Assembly: GCF_003293845.1 (NCBI RefSeq)
Contig: NZ_QLST01000007.1
Location: 1 to 64,000, forward strand
DNA length: 64,000 bases
Source: Flavobacterium tibetense
GTDB taxonomy: Bacteria > Bacteroidota > Bacteroidia > Flavobacteriales > Flavobacteriaceae
Direction: 5' to 3'
Positions within the stretch are counted from its first letter, which is position 1. The number at the start of each line of letters is the position of its first letter. This document shows, piece after piece, positions 1 to 7,126 of this stretch. A model generated the notes under the pieces. It did not search any database. It had not been told where the DNA came from and was given only the letters and a program-made list of their open reading frames with translations. The position numbers and the translations under genes were made by a program.

Positions 1-1543
1 ATTTAATTTCATTTCCTTCTTTGTCAAAGAAATGGTATTCAAGATACGTGTAAGCGTCACGAGGTATTATTTTCACCCATTTTTTATGTTCAAAAAACCA
101 TTTTGAACGTATTGATGGAAAACCTTTGGTAAGGTATGCTGCCACAAACGGATGTGCATTAAGTACAATCTTCTTGTGGTCTTTAATAATTTTTTCAAGA
201 TCAAACGCAATTTTATCAATAATTAATATTGGAGCTTCAATTTCCCCATTTTCATTGTTTGGGTCTTCTTCTCTAGTTTTAATATTGACTTCTGGTCTAA
301 CTCTTTGTCTAGTAATTTGAATTAATCCAAATTTACTAGGAGGCAAGATTTTGTGCTTAGCCTTATCGTCACTCATTTCTTGTTTTAAGAAATCGTACAA
401 TTCTTTTCGATGTTCGGCATTTTGCATGTCAATAAAATCGACAACAATAATACCACCCATATCACGTAAACGTAATTGTCTTGCTATTTCAGCAGCGGCA
501 ATCATATTTACCTCAAGCGCTGTTCCTTCTTGTGTAAGTGCTTTGTTAGAACGGTTACCACTGTTTACATCAATAACGTGTAAAGCTTCGGTGTGTTCAA
601 TTATCAAATATGCACCTTTACTCATGGAAACGGTTTTTCCGAAAGAGGTTTTTATTTGGCGTTCAATATGATATTTCTCAAAAAGAGGTAAATCTTTTGA
701 TTGATAGTGTTTTACGATAGACACTTTATCCGGAGCTATTTCTTGCAAATAGTCCTTCGTTTGAATATACAATTCTTCATCATCAATTTGGATACTGGTA
801 AAAGTATCGTTAAACACGTCTCGTAAGATAGAAGAAGCTTTGTTTAGTTCTCCTAATACTTTTGACGGATGATGCGCGGTTTGTAGCCTTTTACACATAA
901 TAGACCAGCGGTCCATTAAGTTTTGTAAATCTTTGTCTAGTTCAGCTACTTTTTTGCCTTCGGCTACTGTTCGCACAATAACCCCAAAACCTTTTGGCTT
1001 TATTGACATTACAAGTCGTTTTAAACGGTCTTTTTCTTCTTTCGATTCTATTTTTTGTGAAATGGAAACGCGATCAGAAAAGGGAACCAAAACCACATAT
1101 CTTCCTGCTAATGAGATCTCAGAACTAATTCTAGGACCTTTAGTTGATATAGGTTCTTTTACCACTTGTACTAAAACCGATTGGTTAGCGCTTAAAATAT
1201 CGCTAATTACTCCGTTTTTGTCAATTTCTGGCTCAAATGGAAAATTTTTGAGTGAATAATCGTTTAGTTTACCTGCGCTTACAAGTTTAATAAATTTCAT
1301 AACTGAAGATAAATTAGGTCCTAAGTCATGATAGTGTAAGAAAGCATCTTTCTCATAACCAACATTAACAAAAGCCGCATTTAATCCGGCAACAGGTTTT
1401 CTAATTTTAGCGATAAAAATATCGCCAACACTAAAATTGGTGCCTTTTTCTTCTTCTTTATGTAATTCTATTAGTTTTCCATCTTTTAATAAGGCAAAAT
1501 CTACAGCTTCTGAACCCGAACGAATAATTAATTCTTTGTTCAT
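1..1543 (-). CDS. rng: Ribonuclease E/G family endoribonuclease (RNase G), 3' end cut by window edge
   Basis: Single-strand-specific endoribonuclease of rRNA and mRNA processing, cytoplasmic. The reading frame begins at the ATG at 1541-1543 (MNKELIIRSGSEAV) and stays open for 514 codons to the left edge. An S1-type RNA-binding region spans roughly residues 35-130 (SVGDIFIAKIRKPVAGLNAAFVNVG pattern). The catalytic Mg-binding motif VDFIDM lies at residues 368-373, with D369 equivalent to the second catalytic Asp of RNase E. The end (HPFVAAYLTKG, then EYHFFDKEGNEIK) is typical of the family C-terminus, so only a codon or two should be missing. The CPxC zinc-link cysteines of E. coli RNase E/G are absent: the stretch after QRVRPEV is an acidic, Asn-rich linker. 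It lies downstream of HU and the small basic protein but behind a terminator, so it probably has its own promoter. Family assignment is secure; RNase G rather than E follows from the length. Confidence 0.95.
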   Translation of the reverse strand, partial: MNKELIIRSGSEAVDFALLKDGKLIELHKEEEKGTNFSVGDIFIAKIRKPVAGLNAAFVNVGYEKDAFLHYHDLGPNLSSVMKFIKLVSAGKLNDYSLKNFPFEPEIDKNGVISDILSANQSVLVQVVKEPISTKGPRISSEISLAGRYVVLVPFSDRVSISQKIESKEEKDRLKRLVMSIKPKGFGVIVRTVAEGKKVAELDKDLQNLMDRWSIMCKRLQTAHHPSKVLGELNKASSILRDVFNDTFTSIQIDDEELYIQTKDYLQEIAPDKVSIVKHYQSKDLPLFEKYHIERQIKTSFGKTVSMSKGAYLIIEHTEALHVIDVNSGNRSNKALTQEGTALEVNMIAAAEIARQLRLRDMGGIIVVDFIDMQNAEHRKELYDFLKQEMSDDKAKHKILPPSKFGLIQITRQRVRPEVNIKTREEDPNNENGEIEAPILIIDKIAFDLEKIIKDHKKIVLNAHPFVAAYLTKGFPSIRSKWFFEHKKWVKIIPRDAYTYLEYHFFDKEGNEIK

Positions 1544-1569
1544 GCAGTACATTTTTATCTGCTTTTGTC

Positions 1570-1637
1570 TGATGCTTGATGTCTGATGCCTGATGTAAAA
1601 AACACCTAACACCTAACACCCATCATCTAACATTTTC
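1570..1637. repeat. Heptad-phased inverted repeat array (locus 1)
   Basis: Four consecutive 7-mers TGATGCT, TGATGTC, TGATGCC, TGATGTA (1570-1597) are followed by a 5-nt A-rich spacer. Five 7-mers follow, CACCTAA, CACCTAA, CACCCAT, CATCTAA, CATTTTC (1603-1637). The phase is strict at 7 nt on both sides, and the two sides are partly complementary (TGATG against CATCA/CACCT). It sits just upstream of the RNase G start, so it is in that gene's leader or promoter region. No known element name is claimed. Confidence 0.7.
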
Positions 1638-1717
1638 ACAGATGGATTTAATATTAGTTTTTTACAGGTATTTACCCGAAAATCAATTTGTTAGATTGAT
1701 TAATTTCAATGAACGTT

Positions 1718-1755
1718 AAAAAGAAAAAAGTAGTTTTGAACTACTTTTTCTTTTT
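1718..1755 (-). terminator. Intrinsic terminator fused to the 3' end of the small basic protein gene
   Basis: A long hairpin: a 17-nt arm AAAAAGAAAAAGTAGTT on the minus strand, a 3-nt loop, and the complementary arm with one extra A, ending in a T tract. The upstream arm contains the last Lys codons and the TAG stop of the 1741-1833 gene. It separates that gene (and HU) from RNase G. Confidence 0.75.
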
Positions 1756-1833
1756 ATGACGATTAGCTCTCGCTCTCTTTTTACGTTTGTGAGTCGCTAT
1801 CTTGTGTCTTTTTCTCTTTTTACCACTTGGCAT
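1741..1833 (-). CDS. 30-residue Lys/Arg-rich protein, likely ribosome-associated
   Basis: Thirty residues beginning MPSGKKRKRHKIATHKRKKR and ending in KKKK; more than half are Lys, Arg or His. The start is the only ATG in frame. It lies 29 nt downstream of HU, on the same strand, so it is probably co-transcribed with it. The composition resembles very small ribosomal proteins (THX, bL36 or bL34 class) but it matches none of them by motif. A novel large-subunit protein called bL38 was reported from the Flavobacterium johnsoniae ribosome structure; this ORF is a candidate for it or for a similar rRNA-binding peptide, but I cannot confirm that from sequence. That it is a real gene is well supported by its dense basic composition, context and terminator. 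Confidence 0.75.
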   Translation of the reverse strand: MPSGKKRKRHKIATHKRKKRARANRHKKKK

Positions 1834-1862
1834 AACGTTGTTGGTTTAGATTAATAAATAAA

Positions 1863-2156
1863 TTATACTGTTACTTCTGTTTTTGTTTTTACGCTTTCAA
1901 CAAATATTTTTGCTGGTTTAAAAGCAGGAATGTTGTGTGCTGGAATTTTAATAGTAGTGTTTTTTGAAATGTTTCTACCTGTTTTTTCCGCTCTTGTTTT
2001 GATAATAAAACTACCAAATCCTCTTAAGTAAACGTTATCTCCAGTTTCTAGTGAGTTTTTTACTTCTTCCATAAAAGACTCTACTGTTGCTTGAACATCA
2101 GTTTTTTCAAGACCTAGTTTTTCAGAAATTTTCGCTACGATATCTGCTTTCGTCAT
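1863..2156 (-). CDS. hup: HU family DNA-binding protein
   Basis: Histone-like nucleoid protein of the HU/IHF family, 97 residues against a usual 90-99. It opens MTKADIVAKISEKLG with the helical dimerisation region, followed by the conserved GFGSF motif near residues 46-50. The DNA-binding arm carries the IPAHNIPAFKPAK segment, where the usual RNP-TG part reads GRNISKNTTIKIP. HU bends DNA and compacts the nucleoid as a dimer. The small basic protein follows 29 nt downstream. A clear Bacteroidota promoter lies upstream at 2199-2230. Whether it is HU-alpha, HU-beta or IHF-like cannot be decided from one copy. Confidence 0.95.
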   Translation of the reverse strand: MTKADIVAKISEKLGLEKTDVQATVESFMEEVKNSLETGDNVYLRGFGSFIIKTRAEKTGRNISKNTTIKIPAHNIPAFKPAKIFVESVKTKTEVTV

Positions 2157-2198
2157 TTTCTTTCGTATTAATATTTTATGTTCATTTTTTTAAGAGTG

Positions 2199-2230
2199 CA
2201 AATATATGAATTAAAAAAACAATTTATCAA
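2199..2230 (-). promoter_or_regulatory. Promoter for HU
   Basis: On the minus strand, TATATTTG (2199-2206) matches the Bacteroidota -7 consensus TAnnTTTG. A TTG (2228-2230) lies 21 nt upstream as the -33 element. The expected transcription start is about 2194, giving a leader of roughly 38 nt. Confidence 0.65.
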
Positions 2231-2263
2231 CCTTAATTAATTAAATTTTAACTCATAAACTCA

Positions 2264-2271
2264 TATTTTTG
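2264..2271 (+). promoter_or_regulatory. -7 element for mutY
   Basis: TATTTTTG matches TAnnTTTG. Transcription would start near 2278. This rules out the in-frame TTG at 2269 as the mutY start and favours the ATG at 2290. No good TTG -33 box is seen. Confidence 0.5.
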
Positions 2272-2289
2272 CTTTTCAATCCTGCTCAA

Positions 2290-3318
2290 ATGAATTTTTC
2301 TAACTCGCTAATTAATTGGTATTTACAAAACAAACGCGATTTGCCTTGGCGAAAAACTACTAATCCATACGCTATTTGGTTGTCAGAAATTATGCTGCAA
2401 CAAACGCGAGTAGCACAAGGATTGCCTTATTTTTATTCGTTTATGGATGCATTTCCAACGGTTTTTGATTTAGCTCAAGCGGAAGAAGAAGAAGTTTTAA
2501 AACTTTGGCAAGGTTTAGGTTATTATTCTCGAGCAAGAAATTTACATGCAACAGCCAAACAAATTGCATATGATTATAAGGGTGAATTTCCAGATAATTA
2601 TCAAAAATTATTGCAATTAAAAGGTGTTGGTGAATATACTGCGGCTGCAATTGCTTCATTTGCATATAACGAACCCGTTGCTGTTGTTGATGGTAATGTG
2701 TTTCGCGTTTTGGCTAGGTATTTTGGAATGAATGAAGATACGGCTTTGTTGAGCACCAAGAAAACGTTCCAAAATAAAGCTCAAGAATTATTACCAATAA
2801 AGAAAGCAGCCCTCTTCAATCAAGCAATAATGGAGTTTGGTGCCTTGCAATGTGTTCCAAAAAGTCCTGATTGTTCCAATTGTGTTTTGGCGACTTCTTG
2901 TTTTGCTTTCCAAAATGATAAAGTAAATGCTTTGCCTGTTAAATCCAAAAAAACAAAAGTCACAAATCGTTATTTCAATTACTTGATTATGAAAGACGTT
3001 CGGGGTTTTTTGGTAGTAGAAAAACGAATTCATGATGGAATTTGGAAAAATTTATACGAATTCCAATTGGTAGAAACTCCACAAAATGTTCCTCTTGAAA
3101 GTTTGGTAACTACTATTAAAGATGATTTCAATCCTATACAAGTGATTTTAAAAAATGAAACACCATTGGTTCATAAATTGTCGCACCAGCATTTGCATAT
3201 TCGCTTTTTTGAATTGGAATTTTCAAACGAAATTGAAGCTGCAAAACCATTAGAAACTATCATGAAATTGCCTTTTCCAATAGTAATTCATAAATTTCTT
3301 GAAGCAAATTACTTGTAA
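2290..3318 (+). CDS. mutY: A/G-specific adenine DNA glycosylase MutY
   Basis: Removes adenine mispaired with 8-oxoguanine or guanine in base-excision repair. 342 residues from the ATG at 2290, chosen because the upstream TTG lies inside the -7 promoter element. An HhH-GPD core includes the catalytic Glu in SEIMLQQTRV (E33), the helix-hairpin-helix LKGVGEYTAAAIA and the Asp in VVDGNV. The 4Fe-4S cluster ligands are C188-x6-C195-x2-C198-x5-C204. The C-terminal third is the NUDIX-like 8-oxoG recognition domain. It heads the order mutY-ssb-gldE-gldD, which is widely kept in Flavobacteriia, although ssb has its own promoter. Confidence 0.96.
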   Translation: MNFSNSLINWYLQNKRDLPWRKTTNPYAIWLSEIMLQQTRVAQGLPYFYSFMDAFPTVFDLAQAEEEEVLKLWQGLGYYSRARNLHATAKQIAYDYKGEFPDNYQKLLQLKGVGEYTAAAIASFAYNEPVAVVDGNVFRVLARYFGMNEDTALLSTKKTFQNKAQELLPIKKAALFNQAIMEFGALQCVPKSPDCSNCVLATSCFAFQNDKVNALPVKSKKTKVTNRYFNYLIMKDVRGFLVVEKRIHDGIWKNLYEFQLVETPQNVPLESLVTTIKDDFNPIQVILKNETPLVHKLSHQHLHIRFFELEFSNEIEAAKPLETIMKLPFPIVIHKFLEANYL

Positions 3319-3341
3319 TTTCATGAAAAACTGTATATTTG
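3313..3341 (+). promoter_or_regulatory. Promoter for ssb
   Basis: TTG (3313-3315), an 18-nt spacer, then TATATTTG (3334-3341): a near-perfect Bacteroidota sigma-ABfr-type promoter. The -33 element overlaps the mutY stop region. The leader is about 17 nt. Confidence 0.7.
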
Positions 3342-3364
3342 AATAAACCAAATTAATACACGCC

Positions 3365-3751
3365 ATGAACGGTACAGTAAATAAAGTCCTTTTAATAGGG
3401 CATTTAGGAGATGAAGTTAAAATGCATTATTTTGACGGTGGTAACTGCATAGGAAGATTTCCTTTGGCTACCAATGAAGTTTATATTAACAAAACTACAG
3501 GTGAAAAAATCACTTCAACGGAATGGCATAATGTTGTTGTTAGAAATAAAGCCGCTGAAATTTGTGAAAAATACTTATCAAAAGGAGATAAGATTTATAT
3601 TGAAGGACGTATTAAATCACGTCAATGGCAAGCTGAAGATGGTACAACAAAATATACTACCGAAATTCAAGTAACAGAATTCACTTTCTTAAATACGAAA
3701 AAAGAAACGGATGCTAGTCACCAAAATTTTAAATCAAATCCGTCTGAGTAA
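3365..3751 (+). CDS. ssb: Single-stranded DNA-binding protein
   Basis: OB-fold protein that coats single-stranded DNA in replication, recombination and repair. 128 residues: the OB-fold fills residues 1-110 (MNGTVNKVLLIGHLG, then FPLATNEVYINKTTGE, EWHNVVV, KGDKIYIEGRI). A short Ser/Asn-rich tail ends SNPSE and lacks the classical DDxPF tip. It is shorter than the usual 140-180-residue SSB, so this is probably one of two or more paralogs in the genome. It has its own promoter and sits between mutY and gldE. Confidence 0.92.
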   Translation: MNGTVNKVLLIGHLGDEVKMHYFDGGNCIGRFPLATNEVYINKTTGEKITSTEWHNVVVRNKAAEICEKYLSKGDKIYIEGRIKSRQWQAEDGTTKYTTEIQVTEFTFLNTKKETDASHQNFKSNPSE

Positions 3752-3820
3752 TAAATAAAGAGTAAATTTGTCGCTTTAATAGAGTGGCAAATTTATATTG
3801 TTTAACTAATTTTTTTCAAA

Positions 3821-5113
3821 TTGGATCCAGATCCTTCCAGTTTACTTCAAAGTATTGATTTTGAATTGCTGATTAATTTAGTAATCGTAGCGTTGCTGTT
3901 AATTTGCTCTGCTTTTATTTCAGGAACAGAAGTTGCGCTTTTTTCACTTTCCCAAAAAGACATTGACGATTTAACGACCGAAGATTACAATAAAGGAACG
4001 TTAATTGAAAAGTTGTTACGACGACCGAAAAAACTATTGGCAACTATTCTAGTGGCTAATAATTTCATTAATATAGCAATTGTAATTGTTTTTGCATCAT
4101 CGAGTGATAAACTTTTTCGTGGTGTTGAAACTCCTTGGGTTTTGTTTTTGTTGGATGTAATTGTGGTTACATTTCTAATTTTACTTTTTGGTGAAGTATT
4201 ACCAAAAATTTATGCCAATAGAAACAACGTAGTTTTTTCAAAAATGGTTGCTATCCCAATTACGATACTTGATAAGTTGTTTTCGCCAGTGACTTTACCA
4301 ATGAGAAGTTTTATTTTATTTGTTGAAAAGAAATTTAGTGCCCAAAAAACCAATTTTTCAGTAAATCAATTGTCGCAAGCACTTGAATTAACGCAAGATG
4401 GCGAAACTACTCAAGAAGAACAAAAAATTTTGGAAGGAATTGTAACTTTCGGAAATACAGAAGTACGCCAAGTGATGAGCCCGCGAATTGATATTTTTGC
4501 TTTGGATATTGAAGAAGAATTTGCGGTTGTAATGAGAAAAATTATTGAAAAAGGCTATTCCCGAATTCCAGTTTATCGTGAAAATGTGGATCAAATTGAA
4601 GGCGTTTTGTTTATCAAAGATTTGATTCCGTATATTGAATACAAGGAGTTTGATTGGCAATCGCTCATTCGTGAACCGTTTTTTGTTCCAGAAAACAAAA
4701 AATTAGATAATTTGTTAAAGGAATTTCAAGGAATGAAAAACCATTTGGCCATAGTGGTTGATGAATACGGCGGAACTTCGGGCTTAATATCATTGGAAGA
4801 TGTTTTGGAAGAAATTGTTGGGGATATCAGCGACGAATTTGATGATGAAAGTGTAAACTTCACCCAAATTGACGACAAAAATTACTTGTTTGAAGGAAAA
4901 ACCAGTTTGAAAGATTTCTACCGAATTGTAGATGTGAACGAAGACGAATGGGAAAATGCCAAAGGTGAAGCTGAAACTTTAGCTGGATTTATTTTGGAAA
5001 TCTCAGGTAATTTTCCAAAGAAAAATCAAAAGATTGCCTTTTCAAACGTTACATTTACAGTAGAAAGTTTAGACAAAAAGAGAATAAAACAAATAAAAGT
5101 TACGTTATTGTAG
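3821..5113 (+). CDS. gldE: Gliding motility-associated protein GldE (CNNM/CBS/CorC_HlyC membrane protein)
   Basis: Inner-membrane protein of the hemolysin-C/CorC family that supports GldD in Flavobacterium gliding. 430 residues: an N-terminal CNNM transmembrane domain (three to four helices, residues 15-170), two CBS domains (about 205-335, including VMSPRIDIFALD and AIVVDEYGGTSGLISLEDVLEEIVGDI), and a CorC_HlyC domain at the end. The start must be the TTG at 3821: a stop lies six codons upstream and no ATG occurs before the first membrane segment. gldD begins 15 nt downstream, as in other flavobacteria. A paralog is present at 37286-38554; the gldD linkage identifies this copy as gldE. Confidence 0.93.
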   Translation: MDPDPSSLLQSIDFELLINLVIVALLLICSAFISGTEVALFSLSQKDIDDLTTEDYNKGTLIEKLLRRPKKLLATILVANNFINIAIVIVFASSSDKLFRGVETPWVLFLLDVIVVTFLILLFGEVLPKIYANRNNVVFSKMVAIPITILDKLFSPVTLPMRSFILFVEKKFSAQKTNFSVNQLSQALELTQDGETTQEEQKILEGIVTFGNTEVRQVMSPRIDIFALDIEEEFAVVMRKIIEKGYSRIPVYRENVDQIEGVLFIKDLIPYIEYKEFDWQSLIREPFFVPENKKLDNLLKEFQGMKNHLAIVVDEYGGTSGLISLEDVLEEIVGDISDEFDDESVNFTQIDDKNYLFEGKTSLKDFYRIVDVNEDEWENAKGEAETLAGFILEISGNFPKKNQKIAFSNVTFTVESLDKKRIKQIKVTLL

Positions 5114-5128
5114 CGTAAAGATTTACTT

Positions 5129-5677
5129 ATGCATAAAATAATTGCCTTATTATTAACATTGACTTTGATTTCTTGTGGAGATGAAACTATTCCAAAACCA
5201 AAAGGACAATTGCGTTTGGAATATCCTAGTCCAACGTATGAAAAATTAGCATCAGATTGTAATTTTACTTTTGATGTAAATACAAATGCCGAAACGAAAA
5301 CGAAGCAAGAATGTGCTATTGAGTTGCATTATCCCAAAATGAAAGCAACGGTTTATTTGACGTATAAAAAAGTAAATGGTGATATTGAAAATTTACTTCG
5401 CGATGCGCAAAAATTAACTTATGAGCACGCTATAAAAGCCGATGATATTATGGTTCAACCTTTCTTAAATTCAGAAAAAAGAGTATATGGAATGTTTTCA
5501 GAAGTGGGCGGAAATGCAGCAACAAATTCTCAATTTTATTTAACCGATAGTACTAAGCACTTCTTAACGGGTAGTATGTATTTTTATGCTAAACCCAATT
5601 TTGATTCTATTTTACCAGCAGCGAGTTATATCAAAGAAGATATTCGCCGTATTATGGAATCTTTTGAGTGGAAATAA
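5129..5677 (+). CDS. gldD: Gliding motility lipoprotein GldD
   Basis: Lipoprotein required for gliding and for T9SS function in Flavobacterium. 182 residues; signal peptide MHKIIALLLTLTLISC with the lipobox Cys at residue 16. The body carries the family pattern GQLRLEYPSPTYEKL near the N-terminus, then CAIELHYPKMKATVYLTYK and the end ESFEWK. It directly follows gldE, matching the gldE-gldD pair. A long inverted repeat follows and probably terminates transcription. Confidence 0.93.
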   Translation: MHKIIALLLTLTLISCGDETIPKPKGQLRLEYPSPTYEKLASDCNFTFDVNTNAETKTKQECAIELHYPKMKATVYLTYKKVNGDIENLLRDAQKLTYEHAIKADDIMVQPFLNSEKRVYGMFSEVGGNAATNSQFYLTDSTKHFLTGSMYFYAKPNFDSILPAASYIKEDIRRIMESFEWK

Positions 5678-5678
5678 A

Positions 5679-5736
5679 AACACGAATTTCACTAGTAAAC
5701 ACCAATAAATTAGTGCCAATTAGTGAAATTCGTGTT
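5679..5736. terminator. Long-armed hairpin between convergent genes
   Basis: A perfect 16-bp inverted repeat, AACACGAATTTCACTA and its complement, around a 26-nt loop. It lies between gldD (+) and the heavy-metal lipoprotein (-) and could stop transcription from both sides. The large loop and lack of a strong T run make it more like a repetitive palindrome than a classic terminator. Confidence 0.5.
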
Positions 5737-5761
5737 GTTGAATAAAGAAAATTAAAACGTT

Positions 5762-6106
5762 TTATTTATTTTCAACTACTTTATACAATTCGCCACCACC
5801 AGCTTTTTCTACAGTTGCTGTTAATGAAGTAATGTCTTGTTGGCTTACATCATAAGTGATACTTGCAGTTTTGGTTTCAAAATCTACTTTAGCTTCTTTT
5901 ACTCCGTTTAAGCCTTGTAATTTGCCTTCAATTAATTTCGCGCAACCTATTTCGCATGTCATTCCGTCGATAGTTAAGTTGGTTGTTGCTAATTCTGCAT
6001 CGGCGCTTATGGTTGTTTTTTCTGTTGTTTCTTTAGCGTCGTTTTTACAAGAAACTAATGTTCCTAAAGCGAAAGTAGCAATGGCAATAAATTTTAAATT
6101 TTTCAT
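5762..6106 (-). CDS. Heavy-metal-associated (HMA) domain lipoprotein
   Basis: 114 residues. The signal peptide ends LVSC, with the lipid-anchored Cys at about residue 20, so it should be periplasm-facing. An HMA ferredoxin-like fold spans residues 43-110, with the metal loop GMTCEIGCAKLIE. The two cysteines are three residues apart (CxxxC) rather than the classical CxxC, so copper binding may be changed. The usual glycine pattern (AGG) near the end is present. It is probably a copper or other soft-metal carrier; no transporter gene lies beside it. It faces gldD convergently and EamA divergently. A TAATTTTG -7 element lies upstream. Confidence 0.85.
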   Translation of the reverse strand: MKNLKFIAIATFALGTLVSCKNDAKETTEKTTISADAELATTNLTIDGMTCEIGCAKLIEGKLQGLNGVKEAKVDFETKTASITYDVSQQDITSLTATVEKAGGGELYKVVENK

Positions 6107-6142
6107 AATGATATAATTAAATAGCTCTTTTTCTAAGCTTTA

Positions 6143-6150
6143 CAAAATTA
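6143..6150 (-). promoter_or_regulatory. -7 element for the HMA lipoprotein
   Basis: Reads TAATTTTG on the minus strand, matching TAnnTTTG, about 37 nt upstream of the start codon. No clear -33 TTG. Confidence 0.4.
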
Positions 6151-6209
6151 AGAAAAATTAAAGGGTTTTTAAAAAATAATACCTGAAATTTGGTGCTTTA
6201 AAACTTGTT

Positions 6210-7079
6210 ATGGAAAACAACAATACAAAATGGTATCTCTTAGCCTTTTTAGGTGCAGTTTGGGGAAGCTCTTTTATCTTAATGCAAATGGGTTTGAAAG
6301 GAGTGAATTCAGTCCAATTAGGAAGTTTGCGAATTGTTTTTGCAGGTTTTTTTCTGTTGTTAGTTGGTTTCAAAGAAATTCCAAAAATTCCATTGTACAA
6401 ATGGAAATATATTGCTTTGACGGCTATTTTTGGCACTTTTGTTCCGGTTTATTTGTTTGCTATTGCACTTTCTAAAATTGATGGTTCTGTGAGTTCTATT
6501 TTGAATTCGCTAACACCTTTAAACACTTTATTAATTGGAATTATATTTTTTGGTATTCCAGTGCAACGCCGACAAGTTTTTGGAGTAATTATTGGGTTTA
6601 TTGGTTGTGTTTTGTTAGTGCTTTCTGAAAATGGTGGAAATACTTCTGAAAATTACTATTATGCTATTTTAATTGTGATAGCTTCTCTTTTTTATGGAAT
6701 CAATGTGAATTTTATCAAGAAATATTTATCCGATTTAAAACCACTAACGATTAGTACGGGAAATTTTTTAATCATGTTATTTCCAGCGCTGCTGGTTTTG
6801 TATTTTAGTGATTTCTTCGCTATCGCAACTGATGAAAAAGTAGTAACGTCATTAGGTTTCATAGCTATTTTAGGTATTGTAGGAACAGGATTTTCAAACA
6901 TTCTTTTCTTTCGCTTGATTCAATTATCGTCTCCTGTTTTTGCTTCTTCGGTAACCTATATTATTCCTGTTGTTGCTTTTATGTTAGGTTTTTTTGTAAT
7001 GGATGAATCACTGAGTTTGCTTCAAGGTTTGGGAGCTCTAATTGTTTTAGTTGGCGTTTATTTTTCGAGTAGGAAATAA
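6210..7079 (+). CDS. EamA/DMT family transporter
   Basis: Inner-membrane permease of the drug/metabolite transporter superfamily. 289 residues with about ten hydrophobic helices arranged as two EamA repeats (residues 8-140 and 150-287). The N-terminal GAVWGSSFILMQMGLKG and the C-terminal LGALIVLVGVYFSSRK are typical of the family. The substrate cannot be inferred; relatives move amino acids, nucleosides or exported metabolites. It is a single gene facing the M16 pair, with a shared terminator between. Confidence 0.9.
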   Translation: MENNNTKWYLLAFLGAVWGSSFILMQMGLKGVNSVQLGSLRIVFAGFFLLLVGFKEIPKIPLYKWKYIALTAIFGTFVPVYLFAIALSKIDGSVSSILNSLTPLNTLLIGIIFFGIPVQRRQVFGVIIGFIGCVLLVLSENGGNTSENYYYAILIVIASLFYGINVNFIKKYLSDLKPLTISTGNFLIMLFPALLVLYFSDFFAIATDEKVVTSLGFIAILGIVGTGFSNILFFRLIQLSSPVFASSVTYIIPVVAFMLGFFVMDESLSLLQGLGALIVLVGVYFSSRK

Positions 7080-7107
7080 AAAAGCACCCAATTTCTTGAG
7101 TGCTTTT
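7080..7107. terminator. Bidirectional terminator between EamA and the M16 pair
   Basis: A 12-bp stem with one mismatch (AAAAGCACCCAA / TTGAGTGCTTTT) and a 4-nt loop TTTC, flanked by A and T runs so it can act for both convergent genes. Confidence 0.75.
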
Positions 7108-7126
7108 GGTATAACTTATAAAAAGA

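Noticed and set aside
1570..1637. CRISPR-like array
   Set aside because: Unit is 7 nt with no spacers and no cas genes in the window; not a CRISPR.
2269..2289. N-terminal extension of MutY from TTG 2269
   Set aside because: The TTG is part of the -7 promoter element TATTTTTG; the ATG at 2290 gives the normal MutY N-terminus.
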